Assembly (NCBI RefSeq): GCF_037039395.1
Contig: NZ_CP146242.1
Coordinates: 2,236,001 to 2,300,000, forward strand
From: Agrobacterium vitis
Lineage (GTDB): Bacteria; Pseudomonadota; Alphaproteobacteria; Rhizobiales; Rhizobiaceae
DNA: 64,000 nt
Reading direction: 5' to 3'
Both the position numbers and the translations under genes were made by a program. Below, piece by piece: positions 31,153-40,505 of this stretch (position 1 is its first letter; the number at the start of each line of letters is the position of its first letter). Below the pieces are notes generated by a model. It was not told the DNA's origin. It saw only the letters and a program-made list of their open reading frames with translations, and searched no databases.

Positions 31153-34077
31153 CTACCAGCCTTCGGTCAGGACCTTGTCCAGCATGGCCACGAAGAAGCT
31201 GGCGCTTTCATAGGTCAGGCAGAGCGGTGGCTTGATCTTCAGGACGTTGAGATGGTCGCCGGTCGGCTGCATGATGATGCCGAGGTCGAGCAGCCGTTCG
31301 CAGATTGCAGCGGTCTCCTGGGCCGCTGGTTCAAGCGTCTGGCGGTCGCGGACCAGTTCGAGACCGAGATAAAGCCCCATGCCGTGCACGGCACCAGCCA
31401 GGGGATGGACGGCAACCAGATCCTCCAGTTTTTCGCGCAGGAAGTCGCCGACATCGCGGGCATTGTCCTGCAAGTTTTCGTCGCGCATGATGTCCAGCAC
31501 CGTCATGCCGATCACCGAACTGACCGGGCTGCCGCCGGAGGATGAGAAGAAATAGCCATCGTGCTCGAAGGCATCGGCAATCGCCTTTGTGGTGATGACG
31601 GCGCCGAGCGGTTGGCCATTGCCCATGCCCTTGGCGATGGTGATGATATCAGGGATGACGCCCTGCTGCTCAAAACCCCAGAAATGATGGCCGAGGCGGC
31701 CATAGCCGACCTGAACCTCATCGGCGATGCACAGCCCGCCGCGCGCCCGAATCAAGGGATAGACGCCCTGGAGATAGCCGGGCGGCAAGGCGATGCCTCC
31801 TGCATTGCCAAACAGGCTTTCTGCGATGAAACCGGCGAGGCCCGCACCTCCAGCATCGATGTCCTCCAGCGTCTTTTCCACCTCAGCGACATAGGCGGTA
31901 GCGCTGTCTTGTCCCTTATACGGGCCGCGATAGCTGTTGGGTGCGGTAACGGGCCATACCCAGTCCGGGCGGGTTTCCAGCGCGCGCGGATTATCGGCAA
32001 TCGAGGTGGAGACCGCGTCGCTCGCCATTGTCCAGCCGTGATAGGCTTCCTTCAGGCTGACCAGGTTGCGTTTGCCGCTGGCTGCCCAGGCAAGCCGGAT
32101 GGCGAGGTCCACGGCTTCCGAGCCGCTATTGACCAGAAAAACCGTGTCCAGTCCTTCCGGCGCAAGGTTCGCCAGCCGCTCAGAAAATTCGGCAACGGCG
32201 CGGTAATGAAAGCGGGAATTGGTGTTGAGACGCGACCACTGCGTCCAGGCGGCATGGGCAAGACGCGGATGCCCATGGCCGACGGTGGCGACATTGTTGA
32301 CCATATCAAGATAGGCGCGGCCCGCCATATCGAACAGATGTTCGCCAAAACCACGTTCGATCTGCGGTGGGTGGGCGTAATAGTGCTTTTGCGGGCTGGC
32401 AAAATGCTGGCTGCGGGTCGCAAGCAGGGCTTCGCCGCTTGGCAGCGGCGCATCCAGATCGACGCCGAACAAGGCGGCGGGCGACAGGCAGACGCGCCGC
32501 CACGCATAGGCGTGATCGGGTCTGGCAAACAGTGGCGGCACGAGGTCGGTATCGCGGCAAAGCTGCAATCGCAGCCCGCCCACGGACCCTTCCGCGCCGG
32601 CGATCCGGCCGAGTGGCGTTCCCGCCTGCAATTCCGTACCGTCTTCAAACTGGCATTCCAACCCATGGATATGCAGGGCCAGATCGGGCGCCATCAAGAT
32701 GAAGTGCTGGCTGGTGCGTTTCAGCACGCAATCGAAGGGCACAACGGCCTCGGTTCCCGCTGGCAGGCAGGCATCGACATGCAGCGCAAAGGTCGCGGGC
32801 ATTCGCGGCGACAGAAGCCTTGTATAGGAAAGGCGGCATTCACCGTAGCGGGTTGCGGCAACGCCGGTATCGGCGGCGGCCTTGGCCAGCAGCTTCCAGT
32901 CGATCTGGGCATCCGCCCAATCGTCCTCGATCAGCGCGGGGCTGAGGGTGGACAGGTCGGTCAGGTGCACGCTGAGCGGATCGATACCGGGCAGAAGCCG
33001 GCCAAGCACCGGGCGCTCCTCCGGTGGTTCCTGGCCAAGCGCCGCCAAGATCGCTGCTTCCATGACCGAGAAGGGCAGGGAGGTGGCGAGGGTGAAAATT
33101 TCCCGTTCATGTTCCAGATTGCTGGAAACATAATCATTGTCGGGATCGATTGATAATTGCTGCTCGCTGCTGGCCACCAGCACGGCGGCACGCGCGACGA
33201 TCAGGGGCCAAAGGGCTTTGATCTCGGCTTCATTCAACGGATAAAGCGCGTGAAAAGCCTGGATGACCGGCAGGACACCGAAGGGATCGCCATCGGCCTG
33301 GTGCAAGAGTGCCGCGCAGGTCACGGCAAGGTCTCCCACCAGCCAGCCTGTCACCAGATCACCGAAATCGATCACGGCTTGCGGCAGAAGCCGCCCGGCG
33401 GCATCGGGCGCGCCCATGATGTTGTCGCCGGTCAAGTCGTGATGCACGGCCTGAAGGCGCAGGTCACCCAGCAACGGATTGATATGACGCATGGTGACGA
33501 TCATCGCCTTGGCGACATCGTCACGGCGTTTAGGTTCGCTGACGGAGGCCAGCAGATGCAAGGTGACCGGTCCGGCACGCCGCAGATCCCATTGCAGGTC
33601 CCGCTCCAGGCCGGGATGGTCGAAATCGGTCAGTGCCAACGCCATGCGGGCGCAAAAGCTGCCGATGGCGCGCATGGTCGCAGGCGCAAGATAGCTTCGC
33701 TGGCTAAGGGATTCGCCCTCGATATAGGTCAGCAGGCGGGCGTAATAGCTTTCCTCATCAAGCGTGACGGCCACGATCTCCTCTCCGCTGAGGGAGGGTA
33801 CCGGTTCCGGGGCCTTCGGGGCCTCGGGGATTTGCGCCAGATGCCGCAAGGCCGCATTCTGGGCTTCCAGTTCGACGCTCGCATACTCCTGGCGGCAGAT
33901 TTTCAGGACGAAGCGGCGGTCACCGGTATCCACGCGGAAATTGCGGTCCTGTTGGGAACCCAGCTCCTTGACGGTTCCTTCAAGGCCATACTGCTCTTTC
34001 AGCAGGGTCACTGCCGCCTCAAGCGTCACGTGAGGCCGCGCAAGCCCGGTGCGCTGAAAGAGAAGGGTGTTTGGCAT
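31153..34077 (-). CDS. Fusion of APH-type kinase, M23-like domain and class III aminotransferase/phospho-lyase
   Basis: 974 aa, three parts. Residues 1-340: aminoglycoside/homoserine-kinase-like domain with VHHDLTGDNIMG (catalytic Asp) and VIDFGDLV. About 400-540: an M23/lipoyl-like barrel (HGLECQFEDGTELQAGTPLG) that lacks the HxH zinc pair. About 560-974: PLP-dependent class III aminotransferase with DEVQVGYGRLGHHFW and the PLP Lys in TIAKGMGNG. The human homologues of the outer parts are hydroxylysine kinase and phosphohydroxylysine or phosphoethanolamine phospho-lyase, so kinase then ammonia-phospho-lyase on one chain is a plausible activity. Substrate not proven. Confidence 0.85.
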   Translation of the reverse strand: MPNTLLFQRTGLARPHVTLEAAVTLLKEQYGLEGTVKELGSQQDRNFRVDTGDRRFVLKICRQEYASVELEAQNAALRHLAQIPEAPKAPEPVPSLSGEEIVAVTLDEESYYARLLTYIEGESLSQRSYLAPATMRAIGSFCARMALALTDFDHPGLERDLQWDLRRAGPVTLHLLASVSEPKRRDDVAKAMIVTMRHINPLLGDLRLQAVHHDLTGDNIMGAPDAAGRLLPQAVIDFGDLVTGWLVGDLAVTCAALLHQADGDPFGVLPVIQAFHALYPLNEAEIKALWPLIVARAAVLVASSEQQLSIDPDNDYVSSNLEHEREIFTLATSLPFSVMEAAILAALGQEPPEERPVLGRLLPGIDPLSVHLTDLSTLSPALIEDDWADAQIDWKLLAKAAADTGVAATRYGECRLSYTRLLSPRMPATFALHVDACLPAGTEAVVPFDCVLKRTSQHFILMAPDLALHIHGLECQFEDGTELQAGTPLGRIAGAEGSVGGLRLQLCRDTDLVPPLFARPDHAYAWRRVCLSPAALFGVDLDAPLPSGEALLATRSQHFASPQKHYYAHPPQIERGFGEHLFDMAGRAYLDMVNNVATVGHGHPRLAHAAWTQWSRLNTNSRFHYRAVAEFSERLANLAPEGLDTVFLVNSGSEAVDLAIRLAWAASGKRNLVSLKEAYHGWTMASDAVSTSIADNPRALETRPDWVWPVTAPNSYRGPYKGQDSATAYVAEVEKTLEDIDAGGAGLAGFIAESLFGNAGGIALPPGYLQGVYPLIRARGGLCIADEVQVGYGRLGHHFWGFEQQGVIPDIITIAKGMGNGQPLGAVITTKAIADAFEHDGYFFSSSGGSPVSSVIGMTVLDIMRDENLQDNARDVGDFLREKLEDLVAVHPLAGAVHGMGLYLGLELVRDRQTLEPAAQETAAICERLLDLGIIMQPTGDHLNVLKIKPPLCLTYESASFFVAMLDKVLTEGW

Positions 34078-34343
34078 GGACTGCCTCCTGCAGAATCAAT
34101 CGGCTGAGAGCTGGGCCTGTCCGGTCTGAACTCCGGTCCGGCCTGCATCATGCAAGCTCATGTCTGTCTTCTTTTGGTTTCTCGCATTGGAAAGCCGATA
34201 ACCATGTTTCCTGACAAACTCTAGCAGAGAGAATCTGTGCGTCCATCGCCCATCCTTAAAATAACATGGGCAACAAACGTTTGAGGTGTGGAAAGAGCCG
34301 ATTTCGCCTCCCGTGCGGTCCGGCTCAATCCGTAAATGCGTGG
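34078..34343. other. Non-coding gap between purU and the fusion gene
   Basis: 265 bases with no convincing gene. It contains CCTGACAAACTCTA at 34210-34223, a fragment shared with the repeat at 40311-40328. It should hold the promoter of the fusion gene. Confidence 0.5.
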
Positions 34344-35228
34344 TTATCCCATCCGTTCCGACGCATAGGAGCCGGGGCTGGCCGGAAAAACCACGCTCTT
34401 GTTGCCGTTGATGAAGGTGCGATGATGAATATGGGCATGGATGGCGCGGGCGAGAACCTGGCTTTCCACGTCGCGGCCGATCGACACGTAATCCTCGGCG
34501 TTCTGGGCGTGGGTGACGCGCGCGACATCCTGCTCGATGATCGGGCCTTCGTCGAGATCGGCGGTGACATAATGCGCGGTGGCACCGATCAGCTTCACGC
34601 CGCGCTCGAAGGCCTGCTTGTAGGGATTGGCGCCCTTGAAGCTCGGCAGGAAGGAATGGTGGATGTTGATGATCTTGCCCGACATCTTCTGGCACATCGC
34701 GTCGGAGAGGACCTGCATATAACGGGCCAGCACGATCAGTTCGGTGCCGGTCTGCTGCACAAGGTCCATCAGATGGGCCTCGGCCTGCGGCTTGTTGTCC
34801 TTCGTCACCTTGATGTGGTGGAAGGGAATATCGTGATTGACCACCACTTTCTGGTAGTCGAAATGGTTGGAGACCACGCCGACAATATCGATCGGCAGGG
34901 CGCCGATTTTCCAGCGATACAGCAGGTCGTTCAGGCAATGGCCGAAGCGCGAGACCATCAGCAGCACCTTGACCCGCTCCGTCGAGTCATAAAGCCCGGT
35001 CTCCATCTGGAAACTATCGATAATGGGTGCCAGGCCCGCCTCGATCTTTTCGCGGCTTGCCCCCTGTTCGGAAATAAAGCTGACGCGCATGAAAAAACGG
35101 TCGGTATCGAGATCGTCAAATTGCGAGCTGTCGACGATATTGCATCCCATTTCCGCCAGATACCCGGAGAGGGCAGCAACAATGCCGCGCTTGGATGGAC
35201 ACGATACCGTCAGGACATAACTCGTCAT
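34344..35228 (-). CDS. purU: Formyltetrahydrofolate deformylase
   Basis: 294 aa. Hydrolyses 10-formyltetrahydrofolate to formate and tetrahydrofolate, balancing the one-carbon pool. N-terminal ACT domain (about residues 1-80, VLTVSCPSKRGIVAALSGYL) and C-terminal formyl-transferase domain with NIHHSFLPSFKGANPY (catalytic Asn/His region, about 192-207), GATAHYVTADLDEGPIIEQD (Asp). Length and motifs are standard. Next upstream neighbour of the fusion gene in the same direction; rhizobial purU is often found near amino-acid or methylated-amine catabolic genes. Confidence 0.94.
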   Translation of the reverse strand: MTSYVLTVSCPSKRGIVAALSGYLAEMGCNIVDSSQFDDLDTDRFFMRVSFISEQGASREKIEAGLAPIIDSFQMETGLYDSTERVKVLLMVSRFGHCLNDLLYRWKIGALPIDIVGVVSNHFDYQKVVVNHDIPFHHIKVTKDNKPQAEAHLMDLVQQTGTELIVLARYMQVLSDAMCQKMSGKIINIHHSFLPSFKGANPYKQAFERGVKLIGATAHYVTADLDEGPIIEQDVARVTHAQNAEDYVSIGRDVESQVLARAIHAHIHHRTFINGNKSVVFPASPGSYASERMG

Positions 35229-35588
35229 CTCGTCTTCCTCTGATGTGGCCGGTTTGTACGGCCTCTTTCCGTTAAAGCGTCTTCCGCCTGAAGAAGCGGG
35301 TTGTTAGCCTTCTGATTTATGATGCATAATCTATTGTCAATCCCGATCAATCCAGGGGTTCTGGTTCTGATCCAGTAAACTATTTTTCTTTTAAGGAAAA
35401 GTGCTGAGAGTCCATGAGAATGAAACTGCCGGGTTTGCGGGGCAAAGGGCGGTCCGATTGCGTCTTCGTGCGCCGCATTGTGTCGCAACGTCGTGGTAGG
35501 GCGCCGAATGACAGCGCAAATAACTCCAGTCGCTGTTTGCCAGCATAAAAGCTGCCTGCGTGACAGAACGAAAAACGAGGATAAGCAA
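35229..35588. other. Intergenic region between purU and the GH5 gene
   Basis: 360 bases divergent control region. A+T-rich around 35300-35400, with no clear gene. No known operator or EcfG consensus seen. The GH5 ribosome site GAGGATAA lies at its right end. Confidence 0.5.
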
Positions 35589-36680
35589 ATGGCAGCGATG
35601 ACGACGGACAGGCGCAGGAGCGTATTGAAAAGGACCATAACCATGTCTGTGGCTCTCACGCTTTCGGTGGCACCGGTCATCAGCGGACAAGCGTGGGCCG
35701 GGCAGGCCTGTATGCGAGGGGTTAATCTTTCTGGAGCGGAATTTGGCGAGATTGGTGGCGCGCCGGACAGGGCCTATACCTATCCCAGTGCCAGGACCAT
35801 TCATTACTTCGCCGAGAAAGGCTTCAACTCCGTGCGCCTTCCCTTTAAATGGGAACGTCTGCAACCCAAGCTCAAGAATGTTTTCGACGCTGACGAGCTG
35901 AAACGTCTGGATACAGCCGTTGCACAGCTGAAGGCGGCGCATCTGCGGGTGGTGCTCGATCCGCATAATTTCGCGGTCTATCATCAAAAGCAGATCAATG
36001 GTCCGGAGGTGTCTGTCGAGGCCTTTGCGGATTTGTGGATGCGGCTGGCCGCTCACTATGCCAATGACCAGACCATCGTTTTCGGCTTGATGAATGAGCC
36101 CTATGACATGCCAGCCAGCCAATGGCTTCCGGCTGCCAATGCCGCCATTGCCGCCATTCGCGAGGTTGGGGCGAAAAATCTCATTCTCGTGCCGGGCGTG
36201 TCCTGGACGGGTGCGCATAGCTGGCAGAGCGACGGCTATGGCGGCGCCAATGGCGAGGTCATGCTGGGCGTGAAGGACCCTGGCAATAATTATGCCTATG
36301 AGGTTCACCAGTATTTCGACGCGGATTTTTCCGGTACCAAGGATGAATGCAGCCGGGCAGGCGATGCGGTCGCCGCCATCGAGGCCTTCACGGATTGGCT
36401 GCGCAAGAATGACAAGCGTGGCTATCTCGGCGAATTCGGCGCGCCGGGCGCAGAGCCCTGCGTCAAGGGCATCAAGGACATGGTGGCTGTGGTGGAGAAC
36501 AACCCGGATCGCTGGGTCGGTTGGGCCTATTGGGTGGCCGGTGACTGGTGGCCGGAAACCGAAATGCTCAACATCCAGCCGGGCAAGTCCGGTGACCGGC
36601 CGCAACTGGCCGGTCTGACCCCTTATTTGCGCGATTTCTCTGCGGCTGCGGGGGACTGCCCATCCTTGCGGTCGCGGTAG
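35589..36680 (+). CDS. Secreted GH5 endoglucanase-like hydrolase
   Basis: 363 aa. Signal peptide (residues 1-37, ending AWA before GQACMRGVNL) and a GH5 catalytic barrel with the acid/base Glu in GLMNEPYDM (about residue 177) and the nucleophile Glu in RGYLGEFGAPG (about residue 284). Also the substrate His in YEVHQYFDAD. It would cut beta-1,4-linked glucan or mannan in the periplasm or outside. Beside polysaccharide polymerase and co-polymerase genes it probably trims or releases the polymer, as glycanases of EPS loci do. It overlaps the convergent polymerase gene by 58 bases. Confidence 0.88.
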   Translation: MAAMTTDRRRSVLKRTITMSVALTLSVAPVISGQAWAGQACMRGVNLSGAEFGEIGGAPDRAYTYPSARTIHYFAEKGFNSVRLPFKWERLQPKLKNVFDADELKRLDTAVAQLKAAHLRVVLDPHNFAVYHQKQINGPEVSVEAFADLWMRLAAHYANDQTIVFGLMNEPYDMPASQWLPAANAAIAAIREVGAKNLILVPGVSWTGAHSWQSDGYGGANGEVMLGVKDPGNNYAYEVHQYFDADFSGTKDECSRAGDAVAAIEAFTDWLRKNDKRGYLGEFGAPGAEPCVKGIKDMVAVVENNPDRWVGWAYWVAGDWWPETEMLNIQPGKSGDRPQLAGLTPYLRDFSAAAGDCPSLRSR

Positions 36681-37933
36681 GCCAGGATTTTGGTCCAGTC
36701 CACCGCATCGGCGGTGCCGATCAGGAACCACATCAGGGCGGCGGTCTTGATCGAATAGAAGGAATTGCTGATCAACATCAGCAGCAAAAGATAGATCACC
36801 ATCATGCCCCGGAAGGCCCAGGCCCTGGGATCTTTCATCGGTGAGAGCACGAAAGCCGCCCAGAGCCCGACAAAGCCGAACAGGCCGAAATTGGTCAGCG
36901 TGTAGGAAATGCCGGAATCGGCGGTAAAGGCATCGGTGGTCTTTGCGCCGAGAACCACCTGCAAATCCAGGCTGTTGAGAATGCCTGCCGTCACTTTCAA
37001 CCGGCCTGACAGATCGTTGGCACCGCCTTCGGCGCCGACGATCAGCCCATAGGCGGCAATCACGGCCAGCAGCAGGAACGGGGCGACCAGCCAGACGGTT
37101 TTCGGGATGAACCGGTAGAGCGGCAGAAACAGGGTAATGGCGACGCAGGTGAAGAAGCCGAAGCGGGCATCGGCCAGAACAATGCTGGTCATGGCCAGTG
37201 CCATGACGATCAGCCGCCACGGCATGGCGGGTCGAAACAGCGCCCAGGCATAGAGGATGACGCCGAAATTGCCAGCCGAGACCGGTTCCAGAAACACCGA
37301 GGACACCCGGTGCTGGCCGAGAAAGGGCAGGAGGGTGCGCGGCTCCGGCCGCAGCCCGGAAATGAACAGACCCCGCGTCTGGCCAAAGCTTTCCTGAAGC
37401 GTCACGGTGCCGCGGGCGATGTAATAGCCGAGCACATTGAAATAATCGAGATAGCTTTCAAGCGCCAGATATTCGTAAAGCGACACGGTCAGCACGATCA
37501 GGCCACAGGCGATCACCAGCCGGTCCGCCAGCCCGACATGGGCAATCCTGCGGCCCATGAAATAGAACCCGACGGGGATGAAGATGTCGCGCAATGCCTT
37601 CAGGTCGAGCGCGCCGCGCAAAGCAAAGATCATCAGCATGTAGCTGACGAACAGCAGCAGGGTGAGGTAGAGACCAGGGCGCCGGTCGACCGCTAATAGG
37701 AAGGCAGCGCCCAGCGTGGTCATTTCCCCCAGCATGACATGGGTGTCGCTGACGGGCATGATCCGGGTGTTGACGAAGCAGAGAAACAGATTGAGCAACA
37801 GCCCGCCGATGACGGCGAAGGAGGCAATCGCCGAAATGAGCCATTCGGGAAGAAACGCCGGTTTTTGGCGCTCCTCCTCCGTCAGGGACCGGTCGCCGGT
37901 GCCGGTCGGCCCGGTTTGCGCCGTCACCGTCAT
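36623..37933 (-). CDS. Wzy-like/O-antigen ligase-type polysaccharide polymerase
   Basis: 436 aa with about ten to eleven membrane helices and the larger periplasmic loop typical of Wzy/WaaL proteins (about residues 185-230, with RPEPRTLLPFLGQHRVSSVF). Function inferred: joins lipid-linked oligosaccharide repeats made by the transferases encoded nearby. The ATG overlaps the stop of the co-polymerase gene by four bases (ATGA), so the two are co-expressed. The last 58 bases overlap the convergent GH5 gene, a tight and unusual arrangement. Confidence 0.78.
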   Translation of the reverse strand: MTVTAQTGPTGTGDRSLTEEERQKPAFLPEWLISAIASFAVIGGLLLNLFLCFVNTRIMPVSDTHVMLGEMTTLGAAFLLAVDRRPGLYLTLLLFVSYMLMIFALRGALDLKALRDIFIPVGFYFMGRRIAHVGLADRLVIACGLIVLTVSLYEYLALESYLDYFNVLGYYIARGTVTLQESFGQTRGLFISGLRPEPRTLLPFLGQHRVSSVFLEPVSAGNFGVILYAWALFRPAMPWRLIVMALAMTSIVLADARFGFFTCVAITLFLPLYRFIPKTVWLVAPFLLLAVIAAYGLIVGAEGGANDLSGRLKVTAGILNSLDLQVVLGAKTTDAFTADSGISYTLTNFGLFGFVGLWAAFVLSPMKDPRAWAFRGMMVIYLLLLMLISNSFYSIKTAALMWFLIGTADAVDWTKILAYRDRKDGQSPAAAEKSRK

Positions 37934-40137
37934 CCGGCGGTCTCAAGCACGATACGACCCACGACCCGTTCCGCGTCTTCACCCAGCCGCATCAGCAGTT
38001 CATCCAGGGCGGCAGCCTCGTCTTGCGCCGTGGTCAAAACCAGAATGACATCGGCTTCGGCGGCAAGGGCAGTAAGATGCTGCTCGCCACCAGCGCCTAC
38101 GGCATTGCTCCCGGCGCCGCTGGCTTTGATCCAAGCGCCACAGGCATTAATCAAGGTGAAATCGGTTTCCGCCTGAAGGCTTTGCTCGACAAATCGCGAA
38201 TAGGTGGGGCGACCGGAGGAGGCCGATGCTCCCGCCGCTGGCCGCGCTGGCTGGTTATGGGGCAGGGCGATACGCTCGTAGCGCAGGATGTGCGAGAGAG
38301 GCGCGTCTTCAAGATCGGGCTGCTGCAATGCCTCGGCAAGGCTTGGCCGGGCATTGGTTTTTCTGCGCGCGCGGATCGCCATGCGGTGGTCCAGCATGGT
38401 GCCATTGGCCAGCAGCACGCCGCGATCCCGATCAACCAGCTTCTGCGCCACATCGCCAATAAAGGCGCTTGCCACCGGTCTGCCTGCTGCAACAAACAGA
38501 ACGGTCAGATAAGCATAGCCTTCACCGCATTCGATCAGAAAACCGGCTGTACTGGCAACCGCATGAGACCAGGCGCCGCCCGCAGCCGGTGGTGATGTGT
38601 TTGCCGGGTTGGATGCTGGAACAAGAGGCGAGACCAGCCGACGGCCAAAGGCGGTGATAAAACCGAATGGATTGCGGGATCTAGGCTTTTTCGGTTCCGT
38701 TGCGTCCGCAATCAAAGCGATATGTCGTGCTGGCGCAACAGGCGACGCTGATAGCGGTTCACTGTTAGTCGGGGTCGCGGCGGCAGGGGCGATGCGGTCT
38801 TGCCGGGGCGCATCGATATCCTTGCGCGACAGGAGTTCCAGCACCACCGCCAGCGTGCTGCCGAAGGCGAGACCAAACAGCATGGCGGCGGCAAGGATCA
38901 TCACCTTGAGAGTAGTGACTGATTTCGCTGTCGCCACCGCCTCGGTGATAACGCGGGAATTGTTGATAGAGATCGTCTGTTCCTGGCTCAGTTCCTCGGC
39001 GCGGTTGAGGAAGGCCTTGTAAATGGTGCGGATGGCTTCGGCTTCGCTTTCCAGCTGGCGCAGGGTGATCTGGCGGGCGCCGCTGTCGAAGCTGGTTTTC
39101 GTCAGGCTTTGCAGCTGGGTTTCCAGCGCCTTGCGGTTGGCAACCGCCCGGTCATAGTTGAGCTTCATCGACTGGCGCACGCGGTCCAACTCCTGCTGGA
39201 TGGCCTGGCGCATGCTGGCCACCTGCGAATTGATCGCCTTCAGCTGCGGGTGATTGCTGCCGAGATTGGCGGCGGCTTCTGCCTGGCGGTCCTGTAGCTG
39301 GACATAGCGGTCGCGAAGCAGTCCGACCGTGGTGGACTGCACCGCTTCTGGAATATTGCCGTTTTCCACGGCGGCAACGGTAAGATTGCGGGTCTGCTGG
39401 TAAATGGCCTGCTGCTGTTCTTCCGCGCCGCGTGCCGCGATCAATTGCTGGTTCAGCCCGGCCAATTGCTGATCGATCACCAGCCCGGTGACGCCGGTGC
39501 TGGCCAGACCGTTGGCAGAGCGGAATTCCTCGACCGCCCTTTCGGCCTTCAGCACCCGATCGCGCAATTCACTGGCCTGCGCCTGGAAGGCGGCGCTGGC
39601 CCGGCGCGCTGCATCGGAGCGGGCTTCGTCCACCTGTTTCAGGTAGACGGTGGCAATCATATTGGCAATGTCGGCGGCGGTTTTGGCGATACGGTGCTCG
39701 ACGGTGATCGACATGATGAAGGACTGGCCTTCGCGCTCGACTTTCACATGCCGGACCAGCCCGCCGATGGTGGCGGCCATGACCTCGGCGGGGGATGCGG
39801 CGCTGCCGGTTTGTCCCGCATAGAGATAGGGGTCTTTCGTCAGGTCGAGCCGGTTGACCACTTCCCCCAGCACGGCGCTGGACAGGACGACATAGATCTG
39901 GCTGTCGAGGCTGGCCGGGTCGCTTTGCACGGCGGCTGCCGGCTGCCGGCTGTCGCTGCTGGTGGCCGACAGACCGCGCGGATCAAGCAGGATCTGGGTT
40001 GAAGACACATAGACAGGCTTCAGGCTGAGCGCATAGAGAAGCGCCAGGCCAGCAAACAGCGCAGCGAAAAACGCCAGGTAATACCAGCGCCGTCGCAAGA
40101 TCCCGGGGATTTGAAAAATGTCGATGTCCATTTTCAT
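37930..40137 (-). CDS. GumC/Wzz-type polysaccharide co-polymerase with degenerate kinase domain
   Basis: About 735 aa. N-terminal helix (WYYLAFFAALFAGLALLYAL, about residues 18-37), Wzz domain, long periplasmic coiled coil (about 150-400, rich in Gln/Ala/Glu), second helix (VMILAAAMLFGLAFGSTLAV, about 425) and a C-terminal region that aligns in position with bacterial tyrosine kinases but lacks Walker A (FVAAGRPVASAFIG) . It controls chain length and export across the periplasm. Start chosen at 40137 (MKMDIDIF); MDIDIF at 40131 is equally possible, and an open frame to 40221 looks unlikely. Confidence 0.85.
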   Translation of the reverse strand: MKMDIDIFQIPGILRRRWYYLAFFAALFAGLALLYALSLKPVYVSSTQILLDPRGLSATSSDSRQPAAAVQSDPASLDSQIYVVLSSAVLGEVVNRLDLTKDPYLYAGQTGSAASPAEVMAATIGGLVRHVKVEREGQSFIMSITVEHRIAKTAADIANMIATVYLKQVDEARSDAARRASAAFQAQASELRDRVLKAERAVEEFRSANGLASTGVTGLVIDQQLAGLNQQLIAARGAEEQQQAIYQQTRNLTVAAVENGNIPEAVQSTTVGLLRDRYVQLQDRQAEAAANLGSNHPQLKAINSQVASMRQAIQQELDRVRQSMKLNYDRAVANRKALETQLQSLTKTSFDSGARQITLRQLESEAEAIRTIYKAFLNRAEELSQEQTISINNSRVITEAVATAKSVTTLKVMILAAAMLFGLAFGSTLAVVLELLSRKDIDAPRQDRIAPAAATPTNSEPLSASPVAPARHIALIADATEPKKPRSRNPFGFITAFGRRLVSPLVPASNPANTSPPAAGGAWSHAVASTAGFLIECGEGYAYLTVLFVAAGRPVASAFIGDVAQKLVDRDRGVLLANGTMLDHRMAIRARRKTNARPSLAEALQQPDLEDAPLSHILRYERIALPHNQPARPAAGASASSGRPTYSRFVEQSLQAETDFTLINACGAWIKASGAGSNAVGAGGEQHLTALAAEADVILVLTTAQDEAAALDELLMRLGEDAERVVGRIVLETAG

Positions 40138-40505
40138 GTCCAGGACCGGAAAACTCCAGCCGGCTGTCCTTCTGAGGGCATTATCATACCGTTGCTCCGA
40201 GGCGGAAAATCCGCTCGCCAACCCCTAAAGCCTGTCAGCTTCAGATTGAACCAGACAGGCTCTCGCTTTTCGTGTGTTCGTTTGTCTGTTCGGGAAAACC
40301 GGTTTCGACTTCTCCCTGACAAACTCTAAAATGGCAGGCCATGGTTAATGATACCTAACAATTTGGCCTGTTAATCACGATTCTTTACCGCGTTTGTGCA
40401 AGGATAGGACATTTATGCATAAGATGCTTTACCAATGTTTCAAGGCATTCTAACCAAACGATCAGGAAATTGAGGTTCTTTCCGTTTAAACCCGGGGGTA
40501 TTGGC
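40138..40505. promoter_or_regulatory. Divergent control region of the polysaccharide locus
   Basis: 368 bases between the co-polymerase and GT4 starts. It holds the repeat element listed at 40229-40328 and an A+T-rich stretch at 40330-40470 where the promoters probably lie. No specific regulator site recognised. Confidence 0.5.
40229..40328 (-). repeat. Composite repeat related to the element at 16361-16500
   Basis: Hairpin arms AGCCTGTC and GACAGGCT around a loop that contains AGCTTCAGATTGAACCA, the near-reverse of the loop at 16432-16448, followed by CGGGAAAACCGG and TCTCCCTGACAAACTCTA, a diverged reverse copy of the 39-base repeat. So this is one dispersed family, present here in the opposite orientation. 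Confidence 0.65.

Noticed and set aside
31561..33153. 530-codon frame opposite the fusion enzyme
   Set aside because: Antisense to a gene with complete kinase and aminotransferase motifs; its translation has no family pattern.
35391..37220. 609-codon minus-strand frame across GH5 and polymerase genes
   Set aside because: It is out of frame with the polymerase and antisense to the GH5 enzyme, whose catalytic motifs are intact.
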